From CBDBON01 sp965208395 (GTDB lineage Bacteria; Chloroflexota; Dehalococcoidia; Lucifugimonadales; CBDBON01), in assembly GCA_965208395.1 (NCBI GenBank), contig CBDBON010000003.1:1488001-1552000 (forward strand): DNA of 64,000 nucleotides, in the 5' to 3' direction. Both the position numbers and the translations under genes were made by a program. Shown here piece after piece: positions 17,285 through 25,594 of this stretch. Under the pieces are notes generated by a model. That model worked only from the letters and a program-made list of their open reading frames with translations, searched no databases and had not been told where the DNA came from. How positions within the stretch are numbered: the first letter of the stretch is position 1; each line of letters begins with the position of its first letter.

Positions 17285-18877
17285 TTAATCGTCGAAACCG
17301 CGTATGACCTTGCCCGGGGTCTGGCCGGTGAAGTCGCCATCTTCGATGACCGGCACCCCGTTGACAGCGACGTGTGGGATGCCCACCGGGTAGCTGTGCG
17401 GCGCCTGGAAGGTGGCTGTGTCGGCCACGGTGTCGGGATCGAAAGCCACTATGTCGGCGGCGAACCCGGGCGCAATGCGGCCGCGGCGGCTGAGCCCCAG
17501 CCGCTGGGCCGGGAGGGTCGTCATCTTGCGAATGGCCTCCGGCAGCGAGACCAGGCCACGCTCCCGCCTGTAGTGCGCGAGGTAGCGGGGGTTCGTGCCG
17601 TAGCTGCGCGGATGCGGCGTCCCGGAGGACAGTATGCCTTCCGTCGATATCGAGGAGCCGTCGGAGGCCACCGAGACCAGCGGATGCTTTGCGAAGATCT
17701 CCACGTCGTCCTCCGTCATGCCGTGGCTGATTACGCTGGCCTCCTCCCTCTGGTAGAGGCGAAGCACTGCCTCTTCCGGCTCGAGCTCCATCTCCCTGGC
17801 TATCTCGGTTACGGTCATGCCCTCGAAGCCGGGATCGGGGACGTATCGGGCGATGACGGTGGCGTCCGAGCCGTGACCGACCGCGAACCGGGCCCTGATG
17901 TCGGCGAGCATCCTGTCTCTCTGCTCGGGGTCGGCCATGCGCTCCAGGGTGGCTGCGCGTCCGCCCGACAACGCCCAGCGGGGAAACATCGCGCCGGTGA
18001 GAGAGGTGCTGGAGGCGGTGTACGGATACTGGTCGCCCGCGGCGTCTATCCCCTCGTCCCTGGCGCGCTCTATGAACCCGAGGGCGTCCGCCGCCCGTCC
18101 CCACATCTGCTCTCCCATGCACTTCATGTGTGAGATCTGTACCCGGACACCCGTCCTGCGCCCCACCTCCAACGCCTCGTTGATGGCTACGAAGAGCCCC
18201 ACGGTGCCCGCTCCCTCGTCCCTGATGTGGGTCGAGTAGACCCTCCCGCGCCGCGCCGCCTCATCGGCGAGAGCGATCACCTCCTCCAGCCGCGCGTAGT
18301 TGCCGGGCGCGTAGAATAGGCCGGTCGAGAAGCCCATGGCGCCCGACTCTATGCTCTCGGCGAGCAGTGCCTTCATGCGGTCGAGCTCCCGGTCGCTGGG
18401 CGCCCTGTCCTCTTGCCCGATGACGCAGGCGCGCAGGGTGCCGTGCCCGACTTGGAATGCCAGGTTGAGCGTGGCTCCCGCCCTCTCCACAGCGTCCATG
18501 TAACCGCCGAAGTCGCTCCAGGTCACGTCGAACGAGTCGGTGTAAAGGGCCAGGCGCGTCCTGAATATCTCCTCCGCCTCGCCCAGCAGCGGCGCGCAGA
18601 AGCTCATACCGCAGTTCCCGGTAAGCTCCAGGGTCACACCCTGCCTCACCTTGCTTTGCGCGTTCGGGTCTAGCAGAAACGATATGTCGCTGTGGGTGTG
18701 TAGGTCTATGAAGCCGGGCGATACCACCAGACCCGCCGCGTCTATCGTCTTCGCGGACTCCTCCTCGAGGCTGCCGATGGCGGTTATCTCTCCACCCTTG
18801 ACGGCCAGGTCCGCCGAGTAGGCAGGACTCCCTGTGCCGTCTATCACCGAGCCATTCTTGAAGAGCAGATCGTACAC
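17285..18877 (-). CDS. N-acyl-D-amino-acid deacylase family amidohydrolase
   Basis: 530 residues of the amidohydrolase superfamily. The N-terminal beta-sandwich is MYDLLFKNGSVIDGTGSPAY. The metal motif is GFIDLHTHSDISF, then TGNCGMSF (the metal-binding Cys of D-aminoacylases), HIRDEGAG and VQISHMKCMG. The C-terminus is RGRIAPGFAADIVAFDPDTV. It hydrolyses N-acyl-D-amino acids or related amides. It lies between the FAD oxidoreductase and a phosphotriesterase-like gene in one direction. Confidence 0.9.
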   Translation of the reverse strand: MYDLLFKNGSVIDGTGSPAYSADLAVKGGEITAIGSLEEESAKTIDAAGLVVSPGFIDLHTHSDISFLLDPNAQSKVRQGVTLELTGNCGMSFCAPLLGEAEEIFRTRLALYTDSFDVTWSDFGGYMDAVERAGATLNLAFQVGHGTLRACVIGQEDRAPSDRELDRMKALLAESIESGAMGFSTGLFYAPGNYARLEEVIALADEAARRGRVYSTHIRDEGAGTVGLFVAINEALEVGRRTGVRVQISHMKCMGEQMWGRAADALGFIERARDEGIDAAGDQYPYTASSTSLTGAMFPRWALSGGRAATLERMADPEQRDRMLADIRARFAVGHGSDATVIARYVPDPGFEGMTVTEIAREMELEPEEAVLRLYQREEASVISHGMTEDDVEIFAKHPLVSVASDGSSISTEGILSSGTPHPRSYGTNPRYLAHYRRERGLVSLPEAIRKMTTLPAQRLGLSRRGRIAPGFAADIVAFDPDTVADTATFQAPHSYPVGIPHVAVNGVPVIEDGDFTGQTPGKVIRGFDD

Positions 18878-18921
18878 CGCAGCCTCCGGTACTCTGCTAG
18901 AACGTGGTGAGGAGCCGTTTC

Positions 18922-20007
18922 CTATGCGGGCCTCGCGAAGGCCAGGGCCGACCTGGGATTTTCGATGAAGATGTTGCGTACCAGATCGTCGCCGAAGCCC
19001 CGTTCCTGCATCCTCGGCAGAATCCGGGAGAGGATGTAGTGATAGCCATAGCCCCCGTTGCCTATGAACTGGTACTTGAACGCCAGATCGTGGGCCACCA
19101 CTATCCTGTCGCCGAATCCCTCGGCGGCCAGCCAGCTCATCTGGTCCATGCGCATCGCGTCGTTCGGCAGGTCCCTGATTACGACGTGGTCGGTGTAGTA
19201 TGACCGCTCATTCCCGAGCAGGTCCCACTCGATGTAGCACCCGCTCTCCGCCACCCGCTTCAGCGTCTCCAGTTTGAACAGCGTGCGCTCGATGTGCCCC
19301 ATGATCGCGTTGCTCAGATCGGCCCCCACCCCGTCCAGGATGTCGAGAATCTCGGAGGGAGACTCCTCGTCCCGGCCGGGATGGATGTGAAGAGGCGCGC
19401 CTGTGATCTGCTGGGCCCTGCCTGACGCCCTGAGCACCTTCCGCTCGTTGTCGGTGATAGGCCACGTACAGCCGATCTCTCCAATCACGCCGGGCTTGAT
19501 CCCCGTGCCTTCCGCCCCCTCCGTCACCTCGCGTACTATCCTCTCCGTCAGCTCCTCTTCGCTCAGCACATCGACCTCCGGGGGATGGAGGCTGTCGATG
19601 TAGTACGACCCGCCCATGATTACGTTCAGACCGGTTGCGCGGGCGATTCGCGCCAGTCCGACCGGATCACGCCCGGACCCGAGACTCGTCGTGTCGACGA
19701 TCGTCTGTCCGCCGAACTGCTTGAATAGCATCGCCCCTTCGATCGCGGCCGACACGTCGAGCAGCCTGCAGTTGTCGAGGTTGACGGCCGCGTCGCGCCT
19801 GATGCGGCCGAGCGTCTCCGCGAGCCCCGGAGCGTCCGGTGCGATTCGCCTGTAGTACAGGTCGCGCAGACCGGCCTGAGCGGGCGGCGCAAACACGTCG
19901 GTCGGGTCCCACAACAGGTGCTCGTGCGTCAGCGTCACGCCCAACCGGTCCGCGTCGATCGGGCCAAGTACCGTCTGGACCTTGCCTGCCATCGTATCGC
20001 TCGTCAT
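18922..20007 (-). CDS. Phosphotriesterase-family hydrolase
   Basis: 361 residues from ATG 20,007, which has GAGGAGA upstream. The TIM-barrel metal motifs are GVTLTHEHLLWDP (HxH), PGVIGEIGCTW with Glu at the usual bridging-residue strand, ITGAPLHIHPGRD, MGHIERT and VVAHDLAFK. This family includes phosphotriesterases, lactonases and PHP-like homologues; most uncharacterised members are probably lactonases or amidases. It may supply or share substrate with the adjacent D-aminoacylase, which is inference only. Confidence 0.87.
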   Translation of the reverse strand: MTSDTMAGKVQTVLGPIDADRLGVTLTHEHLLWDPTDVFAPPAQAGLRDLYYRRIAPDAPGLAETLGRIRRDAAVNLDNCRLLDVSAAIEGAMLFKQFGGQTIVDTTSLGSGRDPVGLARIARATGLNVIMGGSYYIDSLHPPEVDVLSEEELTERIVREVTEGAEGTGIKPGVIGEIGCTWPITDNERKVLRASGRAQQITGAPLHIHPGRDEESPSEILDILDGVGADLSNAIMGHIERTLFKLETLKRVAESGCYIEWDLLGNERSYYTDHVVIRDLPNDAMRMDQMSWLAAEGFGDRIVVAHDLAFKYQFIGNGGYGYHYILSRILPRMQERGFGDDLVRNIFIENPRSALAFARPA

Positions 20008-20029
20008 CGCGTCTCCTCGGAGCCTGGCA

Positions 20030-20038
20030 ATTATATCA
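20030..20038 (-). promoter_or_regulatory. Extended -10 of the phosphotriesterase-like gene
   Basis: Minus-strand TGATATAAT, 22 bp upstream of the start codon, within the same GTTG(A/C)TATAAT context as the elements at 2,356 and 15,585. Confidence 0.5.
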
Positions 20039-20078
20039 ACGTGTCGGGACAAGGTTATTGACTGCGCACAGAGCGTAA

Positions 20079-20166
20079 CTGCTCACGTTCGGTGTGTCGA
20101 GACGACTCTCCCCGACTCCACGCCGACTCTTGCTCCTTCTCCCTTGGCTGGACAAGGTTGGGTTGA
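20079..20166. repeat. Dispersed intergenic repeat, copy B
   Basis: Resembles 2,403-2,487 over about 85 bp. It lies directly before the strong promoter at 20,163. No coding sequence is visible in it. Confidence 0.45.
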
Positions 20167-20191
20167 CAGCCACGAACATCAGTGCTATAAT
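20163..20191 (+). promoter_or_regulatory. Perfect consensus sigma-70 promoter
   Basis: TTGACA (20,163-20,168), a 17-bp spacer and TATAAT (20,186-20,191), with TGC giving an extended -10 as well. The arrangement is repeated exactly at 59,611-59,583 on the other strand. Confidence 0.8.
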
Positions 20192-20230
20192 CTCGCTATA
20201 CGCAACACGTCATCCCGCAGGAGGCCCATC

Positions 20231-20356
20231 TTGACCAACCCCAGCCACCCATACGATCCACCTGCTGTGAGCTGCCGCTTCCAGCAGGCGAACCAGCCGG
20301 ATCGAGCGGCCATCCATACGACGATCCTGGCCCTGGCCAGATACGAGGAACAGTAG
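20231..20356 (+). CDS. Putative 41-residue leader protein
   Basis: A TTG start (Leu-Thr-Asn-Pro-Ser-His...) with AGGAGG 6 bp upstream, ending 1 bp before the next gene. A second copy of this leader on the minus strand near 59,550 keeps the same frame and residues (CPYAPPA, RLQQANQ) before a nonsense codon, which supports it having been coding. No known family. Its position between a perfect promoter and an HTH gene suggests coupled translation. Confidence 0.5.
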   Translation: MTNPSHPYDPPAVSCRFQQANQPDRAAIHTTILALARYEEQ

Positions 20357-20357
20357 A

Positions 20358-20771
20358 ATGCATGAAGATACGACGCCTGAAAACAGTTTAGCCCTCTTCG
20401 CCTCCAGGCTCTCCGAGAGGCAGAAGGCCGCTCTACCATACCTGCTCAAGCCCGGCCCAATAACCGAGCGCGCCCGGCAGGCCGGCGTCCACAGGGACAC
20501 CATCTACAGGTGGATGCGCGACGACGCCTTCAGGGAAACCCTGGACGGGCTCAAGGAGCAGGTCTTTCGCCTGGCCGAGTCCGAGATCCAGTCCATGGCA
20601 TACGAGGCCACCTCCGTTATCTATGAGGCCATGAGGGACGACAACCCCCGCACGAGGCTCAGGGCCGCCCAGACCATCCTGAAGTTCGCGCACGAAGCCG
20701 GCTATGGACGCGATCTCGCCAAGCGCTTCGACAAGGTCATGGACGCCATGGCGCTCAGAGACTCCCCCTGA
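20358..20771 (+). CDS. HTH protein resembling phage terminase small subunits
   Basis: 137 residues. After an N-terminal segment, the helix-turn-helix ERARQAGVHRDTIYRWMRDD (about 41-58) resembles the phBC6A51/terminase-small-subunit HTH, followed by helices ending in an ILKFAHEAG segment. No terminase large subunit or capsid gene follows, so it is probably a domesticated or solitary DNA-binding protein. The stop overlaps the next start (TGATG). A truncated remnant of its first residues is present near 59,405. Confidence 0.65.
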   Translation: MHEDTTPENSLALFASRLSERQKAALPYLLKPGPITERARQAGVHRDTIYRWMRDDAFRETLDGLKEQVFRLAESEIQSMAYEATSVIYEAMRDDNPRTRLRAAQTILKFAHEAGYGRDLAKRFDKVMDAMALRDSP

Positions 20772-21073
20772 TGTCCCGCTCGCTTGAAGGCCGCCTCAGG
20801 AGACTGGAGAGGGAGTACGCCAGGGAGCTTGCCGAAATCAAGGTCCGCCGGTTCTGCGAGCTCCTCACCAACCACTGGGCCGATTTCGCCGACTCCGGCT
20901 ATACGGCATGGGACCTCATGGAAGAGATGGAGATCACCCGTCTGGGACTGCCCAGGCTGTCATCCGTCGCCTCCATCATCGACCGCGCCAAGCGCGGCGG
21001 CTATACCCTCGATCTCTCCGACCCCTTCGACCAGCTCGTCCCCTGGGCGACGAGACCGCTCGAAGACTGGTGA
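20771..21073 (+). CDS. Hypothetical protein, coupled to the HTH gene
   Basis: 100 residues, rich in charged and aromatic residues, beginning MSRSLEGRLRRLEREYAREL, a short coiled-coil-like helix. The start overlaps the HTH stop by 1 base, so translation is probably coupled. No recognised domain; the function is unknown. Confidence 0.6.
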   Translation: MSRSLEGRLRRLEREYARELAEIKVRRFCELLTNHWADFADSGYTAWDLMEEMEITRLGLPRLSSVASIIDRAKRGGYTLDLSDPFDQLVPWATRPLEDW

Positions 21074-21122
21074 CGCTCCACCACCTCGTGCTGATGACGC
21101 TCCGGGACCCTTGCACAACCTC

Positions 21123-21149
21123 CGTCATTCCCGCGAAAGCGGGAATCCA
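21123..21149. repeat. REP-like palindrome (CCCGCGAAAGCGGG)
   Basis: The GTCATTCCCGCGAAAGCGGG-type dyad common in many bacterial genomes. Variants lie at 13,588-13,613 and about 54,738-54,760. It sits in the 253-bp gap after the HTH cassette, which shows no other feature. Confidence 0.6.
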
Positions 21150-21326
21150 AAATCGTCTCTTCACAAAGACCCCCGCAGCTCGCGGCGTTTATCTGGGAGC
21201 TATCATCCGGTTCGCGCGGAGTGGTATATTCCTCTCGTTGCGGCCGAAGGGGCGTGAGACCGCCCCACGTCCCGCGTTTCGCTCGGTACTACAAGAAAGT
21301 GAACGGAGCTTACGGAGGACTACGCG

Positions 21327-21674
21327 ATGGCGGTTCGACGATGCCTGCTGGAGCTGGGTACAGGCGTGGACCTGCACGGACAGGACGCCACGAAGGCTGC
21401 TCGTAGAGCCGTCTTCGACGCGCTGCGCCACAGCAGCGTCGCATTCCCGCGCATCTTCGGGTACGCTCCCGACCAGATGCTGGTGGACGTGACGATCGCC
21501 GTCCCATACCCGGAAACGGTCGTCCGGGACGAGGTGCTCGAGGAGCTCCCCTACGGCACCAAGAGCATCAACGTGATCGAGGGCGGCATCGAGGTGCCGG
21601 GAGCCGAGCCTGGCCGCGACTCCACCATCGTCGCCAACGCGGCCATCGTCGTCAGCCTCGACGTCCCCGACTAG
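21327..21674 (+). CDS. Lin0512 family protein
   Basis: 115 residues. The N-terminus LLELGTGVDLHGQDATKAAR matches the conserved Lin0512 pattern (GtGvDlHGqd.TkAa.RAv), with DVTIAVPYPETV and IEGGIEVPG farther on. Members occur in bacteria and fungi, often near amidohydrolases; the biochemical function is unknown. It starts with GGAGG upstream. It precedes an aldolase and a peptidase on the same strand. Confidence 0.85.
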   Translation: MAVRRCLLELGTGVDLHGQDATKAARRAVFDALRHSSVAFPRIFGYAPDQMLVDVTIAVPYPETVVRDEVLEELPYGTKSINVIEGGIEVPGAEPGRDSTIVANAAIVVSLDVPD

Positions 21675-21762
21675 ACGCCGATCAGGAGACCGTCGACATT
21701 GACCGGGGGTGTGGGGGTGTCCCCCACAAACTATCTCTTCGGGGTGGGGCTAGGAGGCTGGC

Positions 21763-22539
21763 ATGGCCCGGATACGAAAAAACACGGCGAAGCACAAGCT
21801 GGCTGAGGGCGGCGTCGTGTCGGTCGCCCTGGGACCGATGACCGCCGACCTGATCGAGCACTTCGGCCCGCTGGACTTCGATGCGATATGGCTGGAGGGA
21901 GAGCACGGCCCCGTCGACTTCGGGGACATCCCCGACCTGACCAGGGCCTGCGACCTGTGGGGAAAGTCCTCGCTCGTGCGGGTGAACCAGCACGAGCCCG
22001 GAGTCATATACCGCACGCTCGATCTTGGGGCCCAGGGCATCGCCGTCCCCCACGTCAACACCGCCGCGGAGGCGAGGGCCATAGTGGACGCCGCCAAGTT
22101 CGGCCCGATCGGACACCGGGGCTCCGCGACCAGCCGGCAGGGCATAGGCGTGGAGGACTACTTCTCGAAGGCCAACGACGAGACGATGATCGTCGTGCTC
22201 ATCGAGGACATAACGGCTATCGACAACCTGGACTCGATCCTGGAGGTCGACCATATCGACGTCTTCTTCATCGCGCCCGGAGACCTGGCGCAGAGCATGG
22301 GGCACACGGGCAACTACGCCCATCCCGACGTGACGACGGTGGTGGAGGAGTCGATCCGGCGAATCGCCGCCGCCGGCAGGGTGCCCGGCACTCTGGTCAA
22401 CGAGTCGAACGTGCAGCACTACGTCGGCCTCGGCGCGCGCTTCTTCTCGATAGGCTGGATACCCTGGCTTACCGAGGGCGCGCAGCGGTATCTCAGGATC
22501 GCCGAGGCCGCAGGGGGACAGCCTCGCTCCCGCAGCTGA
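21763..22539 (+). CDS. HpcH/HpaI aldolase family protein
   Basis: 258 residues, a metal-dependent class II aldolase with a TIM-barrel fold. Visible: DAIWLEGEHGPVDFGDI, VRVNQHEPGVIYRTLDLGAQ, GIAVPHVNTAAEARAIV and IGHRGSATSR. It cleaves or forms 2-oxo-4-hydroxy acids. It ends 12 bp before the M24 peptidase start. The exact substrate is not determinable; 2,4-dihydroxyhept-2-enedioate aldolase is the family type. Confidence 0.85.
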   Translation: MARIRKNTAKHKLAEGGVVSVALGPMTADLIEHFGPLDFDAIWLEGEHGPVDFGDIPDLTRACDLWGKSSLVRVNQHEPGVIYRTLDLGAQGIAVPHVNTAAEARAIVDAAKFGPIGHRGSATSRQGIGVEDYFSKANDETMIVVLIEDITAIDNLDSILEVDHIDVFFIAPGDLAQSMGHTGNYAHPDVTTVVEESIRRIAAAGRVPGTLVNESNVQHYVGLGARFFSIGWIPWLTEGAQRYLRIAEAAGGQPRSRS

Positions 22540-22551
22540 GGAGACGAATCC

Positions 22552-23712
22552 ATGCTCGACATAATGTCCCGGATCTCGATAGCCGACAAGGACCTGTTCA
22601 ATGAGGAGCGCCTCAAGAGGCTGATGCGCGAGGAGGGCCTCTCCGCGATCGTCGGCTTCTCGCCGGAGAACATAACCTACCTCTCCGGGTACCATAACCT
22701 CGACCTGCTGATCCTCCCCGAGGACAGATACTCGATGGTTGTCATATGGCCGCTGGAGGGGGAGCCGACGCTGATCATGGCGGACAATGGGAATCCCTTC
22801 GAGTCCTTCATCGACGACGTGCGCCGCTTTCCAAGATACCCGGAGAGAGACCGCGCCCTGGAGGCCCTCGTCCATATCCTGCATGAGAAGGAGTTCAGCG
22901 GGGAGAAGGTCGGGATCGAGAAGCGGTTTCTCCCGGCCGACCGGTGGGAGGCCCTCCAGGACGAGCTCCCCGGCGTCCACTGGGTCGACGGGACGGACGT
23001 GATGGATAGGACACGGCATATCAAGACCCCGATGGAGATCGAGCTGCTGCGCGAAGCGGCGCGGGCGCAGGACAGGGCGATCTTCACCGCCTACGCCAAC
23101 GCCGCGCCGGGAGACACCGAGAAGTCGGTCGCCGACGCCGTCGCCTCCAACGTGATGAGCTACGGCGCCGACATCGTCGTATTCAACTTCCTCGCCTCCG
23201 GCGAACGGACCGTCGGTGGCCATACGCTCGGCACCGGCGCGACTCTCGAACCCGGCACCGTCGTCAGGTCCGACTACGGCGCCCTGTTCAACGGCTACTA
23301 CACAGACTTCGGACGCATGGCCTCGGTGGGGCCGCCCTCTCAGCGCCAGCGCGACGCATACTCCCGGACCTACGAGGTGCAGCAGCGGACGATAGAGGCG
23401 GTCAGGCCGGGCATCGCCGCGCAGGAGCTGTACGACACGGCGACGCGCGCCTACCAGGAACTCGGCATCGACACGCGGGTCATGGTTGGCCACAGCATAG
23501 GACTGCTCATCCACGAGCGGCCCATCCTGGCGCCGGGTGAGACCTGGACGGTGGAGGAGGGGATGGTCATGTGCATCGAGAACGGCTCCACCGGCCCGAG
23601 ATACGATCACGACGAGAGATACATGACCGAGGACATGGTCGTCGTCACCAGGGACGGGTGCGAGCTGCTCTCCGACTACGGCCCGACCGACCAGCTCCTG
23701 CTGATCGAATAG
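22552..23712 (+). CDS. M24 family metallopeptidase (Xaa-Pro peptidase/creatinase-like)
   Basis: 386 residues. N-terminal creatinase-type domain, then the pita-bread fold with all five metal ligands in sight: the two Asp of VRSDYGALFNGYYTDFG, His of VGHSIGLLIHE, Glu of EEGMVMCIEN and Glu of TEDMVVVT. It should remove N-terminal residues before proline or act on related small amides. It probably forms an operon with the aldolase upstream. The next gene was the MFS transporter now interrupted by the mobile element. Confidence 0.9.
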   Translation: MLDIMSRISIADKDLFNEERLKRLMREEGLSAIVGFSPENITYLSGYHNLDLLILPEDRYSMVVIWPLEGEPTLIMADNGNPFESFIDDVRRFPRYPERDRALEALVHILHEKEFSGEKVGIEKRFLPADRWEALQDELPGVHWVDGTDVMDRTRHIKTPMEIELLREAARAQDRAIFTAYANAAPGDTEKSVADAVASNVMSYGADIVVFNFLASGERTVGGHTLGTGATLEPGTVVRSDYGALFNGYYTDFGRMASVGPPSQRQRDAYSRTYEVQQRTIEAVRPGIAAQELYDTATRAYQELGIDTRVMVGHSIGLLIHERPILAPGETWTVEEGMVMCIENGSTGPRYDHDERYMTEDMVVVTRDGCELLSDYGPTDQLLLIE

Positions 23713-23792
23713 GGCAGGCTCTCTCCTCGGACGACGACCGGACGTTCACGCGCCTCGCCAAGGCTGGAAGAACACTGACGACATCGGCGGAG

Positions 23793-23966
23793 TTGGGCCT
23801 CGGAGTCTCCCGGTACCGCTGGGTGGTATTCACTCTGTGGTCGGTCTGCTCGGTGTCCGGGTTCATGATCGTATCCACCATCGGCCTGCTCCTGCCCTCG
23901 ATCAGCTCGGAGCTCCGGCTGTCGCCGGCACAGCAGGGGCTGCTCGGCTCGGCGGCCTTGTGGGGG
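23793..23966 (+). pseudogene. MFS transporter, 5' fragment (gene split by the mobile element)
   Basis: Reading from a possible TTG at 23,793 gives a short N-terminus and one transmembrane helix (WVVFTLWSVCSVSGFMIVST), then SISSELRLSPAQQGLLGSAA and LWG at 23,964-23,966. After that the frame enters foreign sequence and stops at 23,993. The reading frame resumes at 47,902 with NIALTLPFGWLASRLRPK, the usual MFS loop and second helix. Joined, the parts give about 425 residues, a normal MFS length. Confidence 0.85.
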
Positions 23967-23968
23967 AA
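23962..23968. repeat. Left junction repeat (putative attL core)
   Basis: GGGGGAA, the part shared by both junctions. The left flank reads TTGTGGGGGAAAG and the right flank ACTGGGGGGAACAT. Confidence 0.6.
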
Positions 23969-24028
23969 AGCCGCCGTAGTTGTTCAGCTATGAATCTGTG
24001 GTAGACAGGCCTATTGGGCTGTGGTAAA

Positions 24029-24081
24029 ATAGGTAGCAGGAAGGTAGCGAGCAGGTAGGCCATAGGTAGCAGGAGGGTAGC
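24029..24081 (+). repeat. Two 20-bp direct repeats just upstream of the recombinase
   Basis: ATAGGTAGCAGGAAGGTAGC at 24,029-24,048 and ATAGGTAGCAGGAGGGTAGC at 24,062-24,081, one mismatch, 33 bp start to start, so about three helical turns. The second ends at the start codon. These are good candidates for recombinase arm-type binding sites or an autoregulatory operator; the AGGAGGG also provides the ribosome-binding site. Confidence 0.6.
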
Positions 24082-25425
24082 ATGGTGTTAGCGCGGCGCA
24101 GGTTCTTGTTGACTCAGGAATTGGTTGATTCGGCGGGTCCTGGGCGTCATTCGGATGGACGTGACTCCAACGGCTTGGCGCTCCAGGTGCGCGATCGGGG
24201 CGGTCGTCTTACTCGGTCGTGGATTCAGAAGTTGACGGTCAACGGTAAGCAGAGGACAAAAGGGTTGGGCTCTGCTGATGTGGTGAGTTTGGAAGAGGCG
24301 AGGGCATGGGCACGTGATCGGGTAGAAGTGGTACGTCGGCTTACTGATGAGTTTCAGATTGCTGATCAGATGGGTCCTCGTGTGGAGGTTGTTCCGCCGG
24401 GTGCTCTGCCTCCTGCTGCTGTGGTCCAGGCGGCTCCGGTGCTGGAGCTTCCGGCTTCTGTGCCGACGGTCCGTCAGGTCGGCCTTGAGTTGGAGGAAGA
24501 GGGCAAGGCTGCTGGTAAGGCTGCGCGGACGTTGGAGAGTTGGGAGTCGGTTCATAGGAACTATGTGTTCCCGGCTCTTGGTGATGTTCCTGTCAGTGAT
24601 GTGGATGCGGCGATGGTTCTGCGATGGGTTCGGCCTTTTTGGACGAAGAAGCATGCGATGGCAAGGCAGTCTTTGACTCGCTTGGGTGTGATCCTGAGGC
24701 GTGGAGAGACTGGTGGGCATCGTCCAGCTGGTTCTAATCCTGTCGAAGCGATCAGGGCCGATCTGCCTAAGATCGCGAGTCAGCGTCATGTCTCGATGCC
24801 CTGGGAGGACGTGCCTCGGTTCTACTTTGAGTTGGAGACGGAGGATGGGATGTCTGCTCGGGTCCTGCAATTTGTGATTTTGACCTGTGTTCGCTCGATT
24901 GAGGGCAGGGGCACCCTGTGGGGTGAGTTTTCTGAGGGTCTGTGGACGGTTCCGGCTGAGCGGATGAAAAAGCGCATCACTCATCGGGTGCCTCTGGCGC
25001 TGCAAGTTGTGGAGCTGATTGACCGGGTTGGTAGAGAGACGGGTCGGGTAACGTCTGATCTGCGGTTGCCCAAGCGTCATGTGTTCCTGTCGAATCGAAA
25101 TGCAGGGCCTGTCGGTGAAAATTCGATGAAGCGTGTTATGGAGCGTATGGCTAAGGATATTCGTGAGAGTGGTGGTGATGAGGCCCGAGCGGAATTGTAT
25201 GCGACGGTCAAGGTTCATGGCTTCCGTTCTACGTTCCGCAATTGGGCTGCTGACGCTGGGTGGGATGCTGAGACGGCGGAGTTGTGTCTAGCTCACAAGT
25301 TGAGTGACTCTGTGGCGCAGAGGTACAACACGACTGAGCAGTTGAAGCGGCGGCGTGTTCTGATGCAGGAGTGGGCTGACTTCGTGACGGGCTATGATCC
25401 TGATGCTGATGAGGCTAATGGTTAG
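24082..25425 (+). CDS. P4-type tyrosine recombinase (integrase)
   Basis: 447 residues. The N-terminal arm-binding domain (SNGLALQVRDRGGRLTRSWI) is of the DUF4102/P4-integrase type, then a core-binding domain, then the catalytic domain. Visible catalytic residues: Arg271 (CVRSIEGRG), a Lys near 297, His379 and Arg382 (HGFRSTFRNWA), His405 (LAHKLSDS) and Tyr415 (AQRYNTT). It should integrate and excise the element at the GGGGGAA core. It lies 113 bp inside the left junction. P4-type enzymes usually use tRNA genes; here the target is a protein-coding gene. Confidence 0.93.
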   Translation: MVLARRRFLLTQELVDSAGPGRHSDGRDSNGLALQVRDRGGRLTRSWIQKLTVNGKQRTKGLGSADVVSLEEARAWARDRVEVVRRLTDEFQIADQMGPRVEVVPPGALPPAAVVQAAPVLELPASVPTVRQVGLELEEEGKAAGKAARTLESWESVHRNYVFPALGDVPVSDVDAAMVLRWVRPFWTKKHAMARQSLTRLGVILRRGETGGHRPAGSNPVEAIRADLPKIASQRHVSMPWEDVPRFYFELETEDGMSARVLQFVILTCVRSIEGRGTLWGEFSEGLWTVPAERMKKRITHRVPLALQVVELIDRVGRETGRVTSDLRLPKRHVFLSNRNAGPVGENSMKRVMERMAKDIRESGGDEARAELYATVKVHGFRSTFRNWAADAGWDAETAELCLAHKLSDSVAQRYNTTEQLKRRRVLMQEWADFVTGYDPDADEANG

Positions 25426-25594
25426 CCCGTTGGCGGCTCAGATACAAAGTAACTATGATGCCAGGGTGTCGGAGATGGCTCAGTCTCGGGTGACTGGCAA
25501 TGCTGACGAGCGGCGGTATCGTCGAACGAAGTTCATTGAGCAGCGTCGTGAAATGATGCAACATTGGGCCGACTATCTGGATGGTGGAGCGTAA
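25418..25594 (+). pseudogene. C-terminal remnant of a second P4-type integrase
   Basis: 58 codons starting at an ATG that overlaps the recombinase stop. The end, RRTKFIEQRREMMQHWADYL, matches the conserved tail of P4-family integrases (Y.R....eqRR.lMq.WAdyl) and parallels RRRVLMQEWADFV at the end of the intact gene. No catalytic residues are present. It may be a decayed duplicate, or a small protein that kept the tail; the first is more likely. Confidence 0.5.

Noticed and set aside
15637..17307. A 556-codon open frame opposite the FAD oxidoreductase
   Set aside because: The minus-strand frame has clear FAD-binding motifs; the plus frame has none.
20358..21073. Prophage at the HTH cassette
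   Set aside because: Only a terminase-small-subunit-like HTH gene and a small partner are present; no large subunit, portal or capsid genes follow.
21682..23610. A 642-codon minus frame across the aldolase and M24 genes
   Set aside because: It covers two genes with complete active-site motifs on the plus strand.
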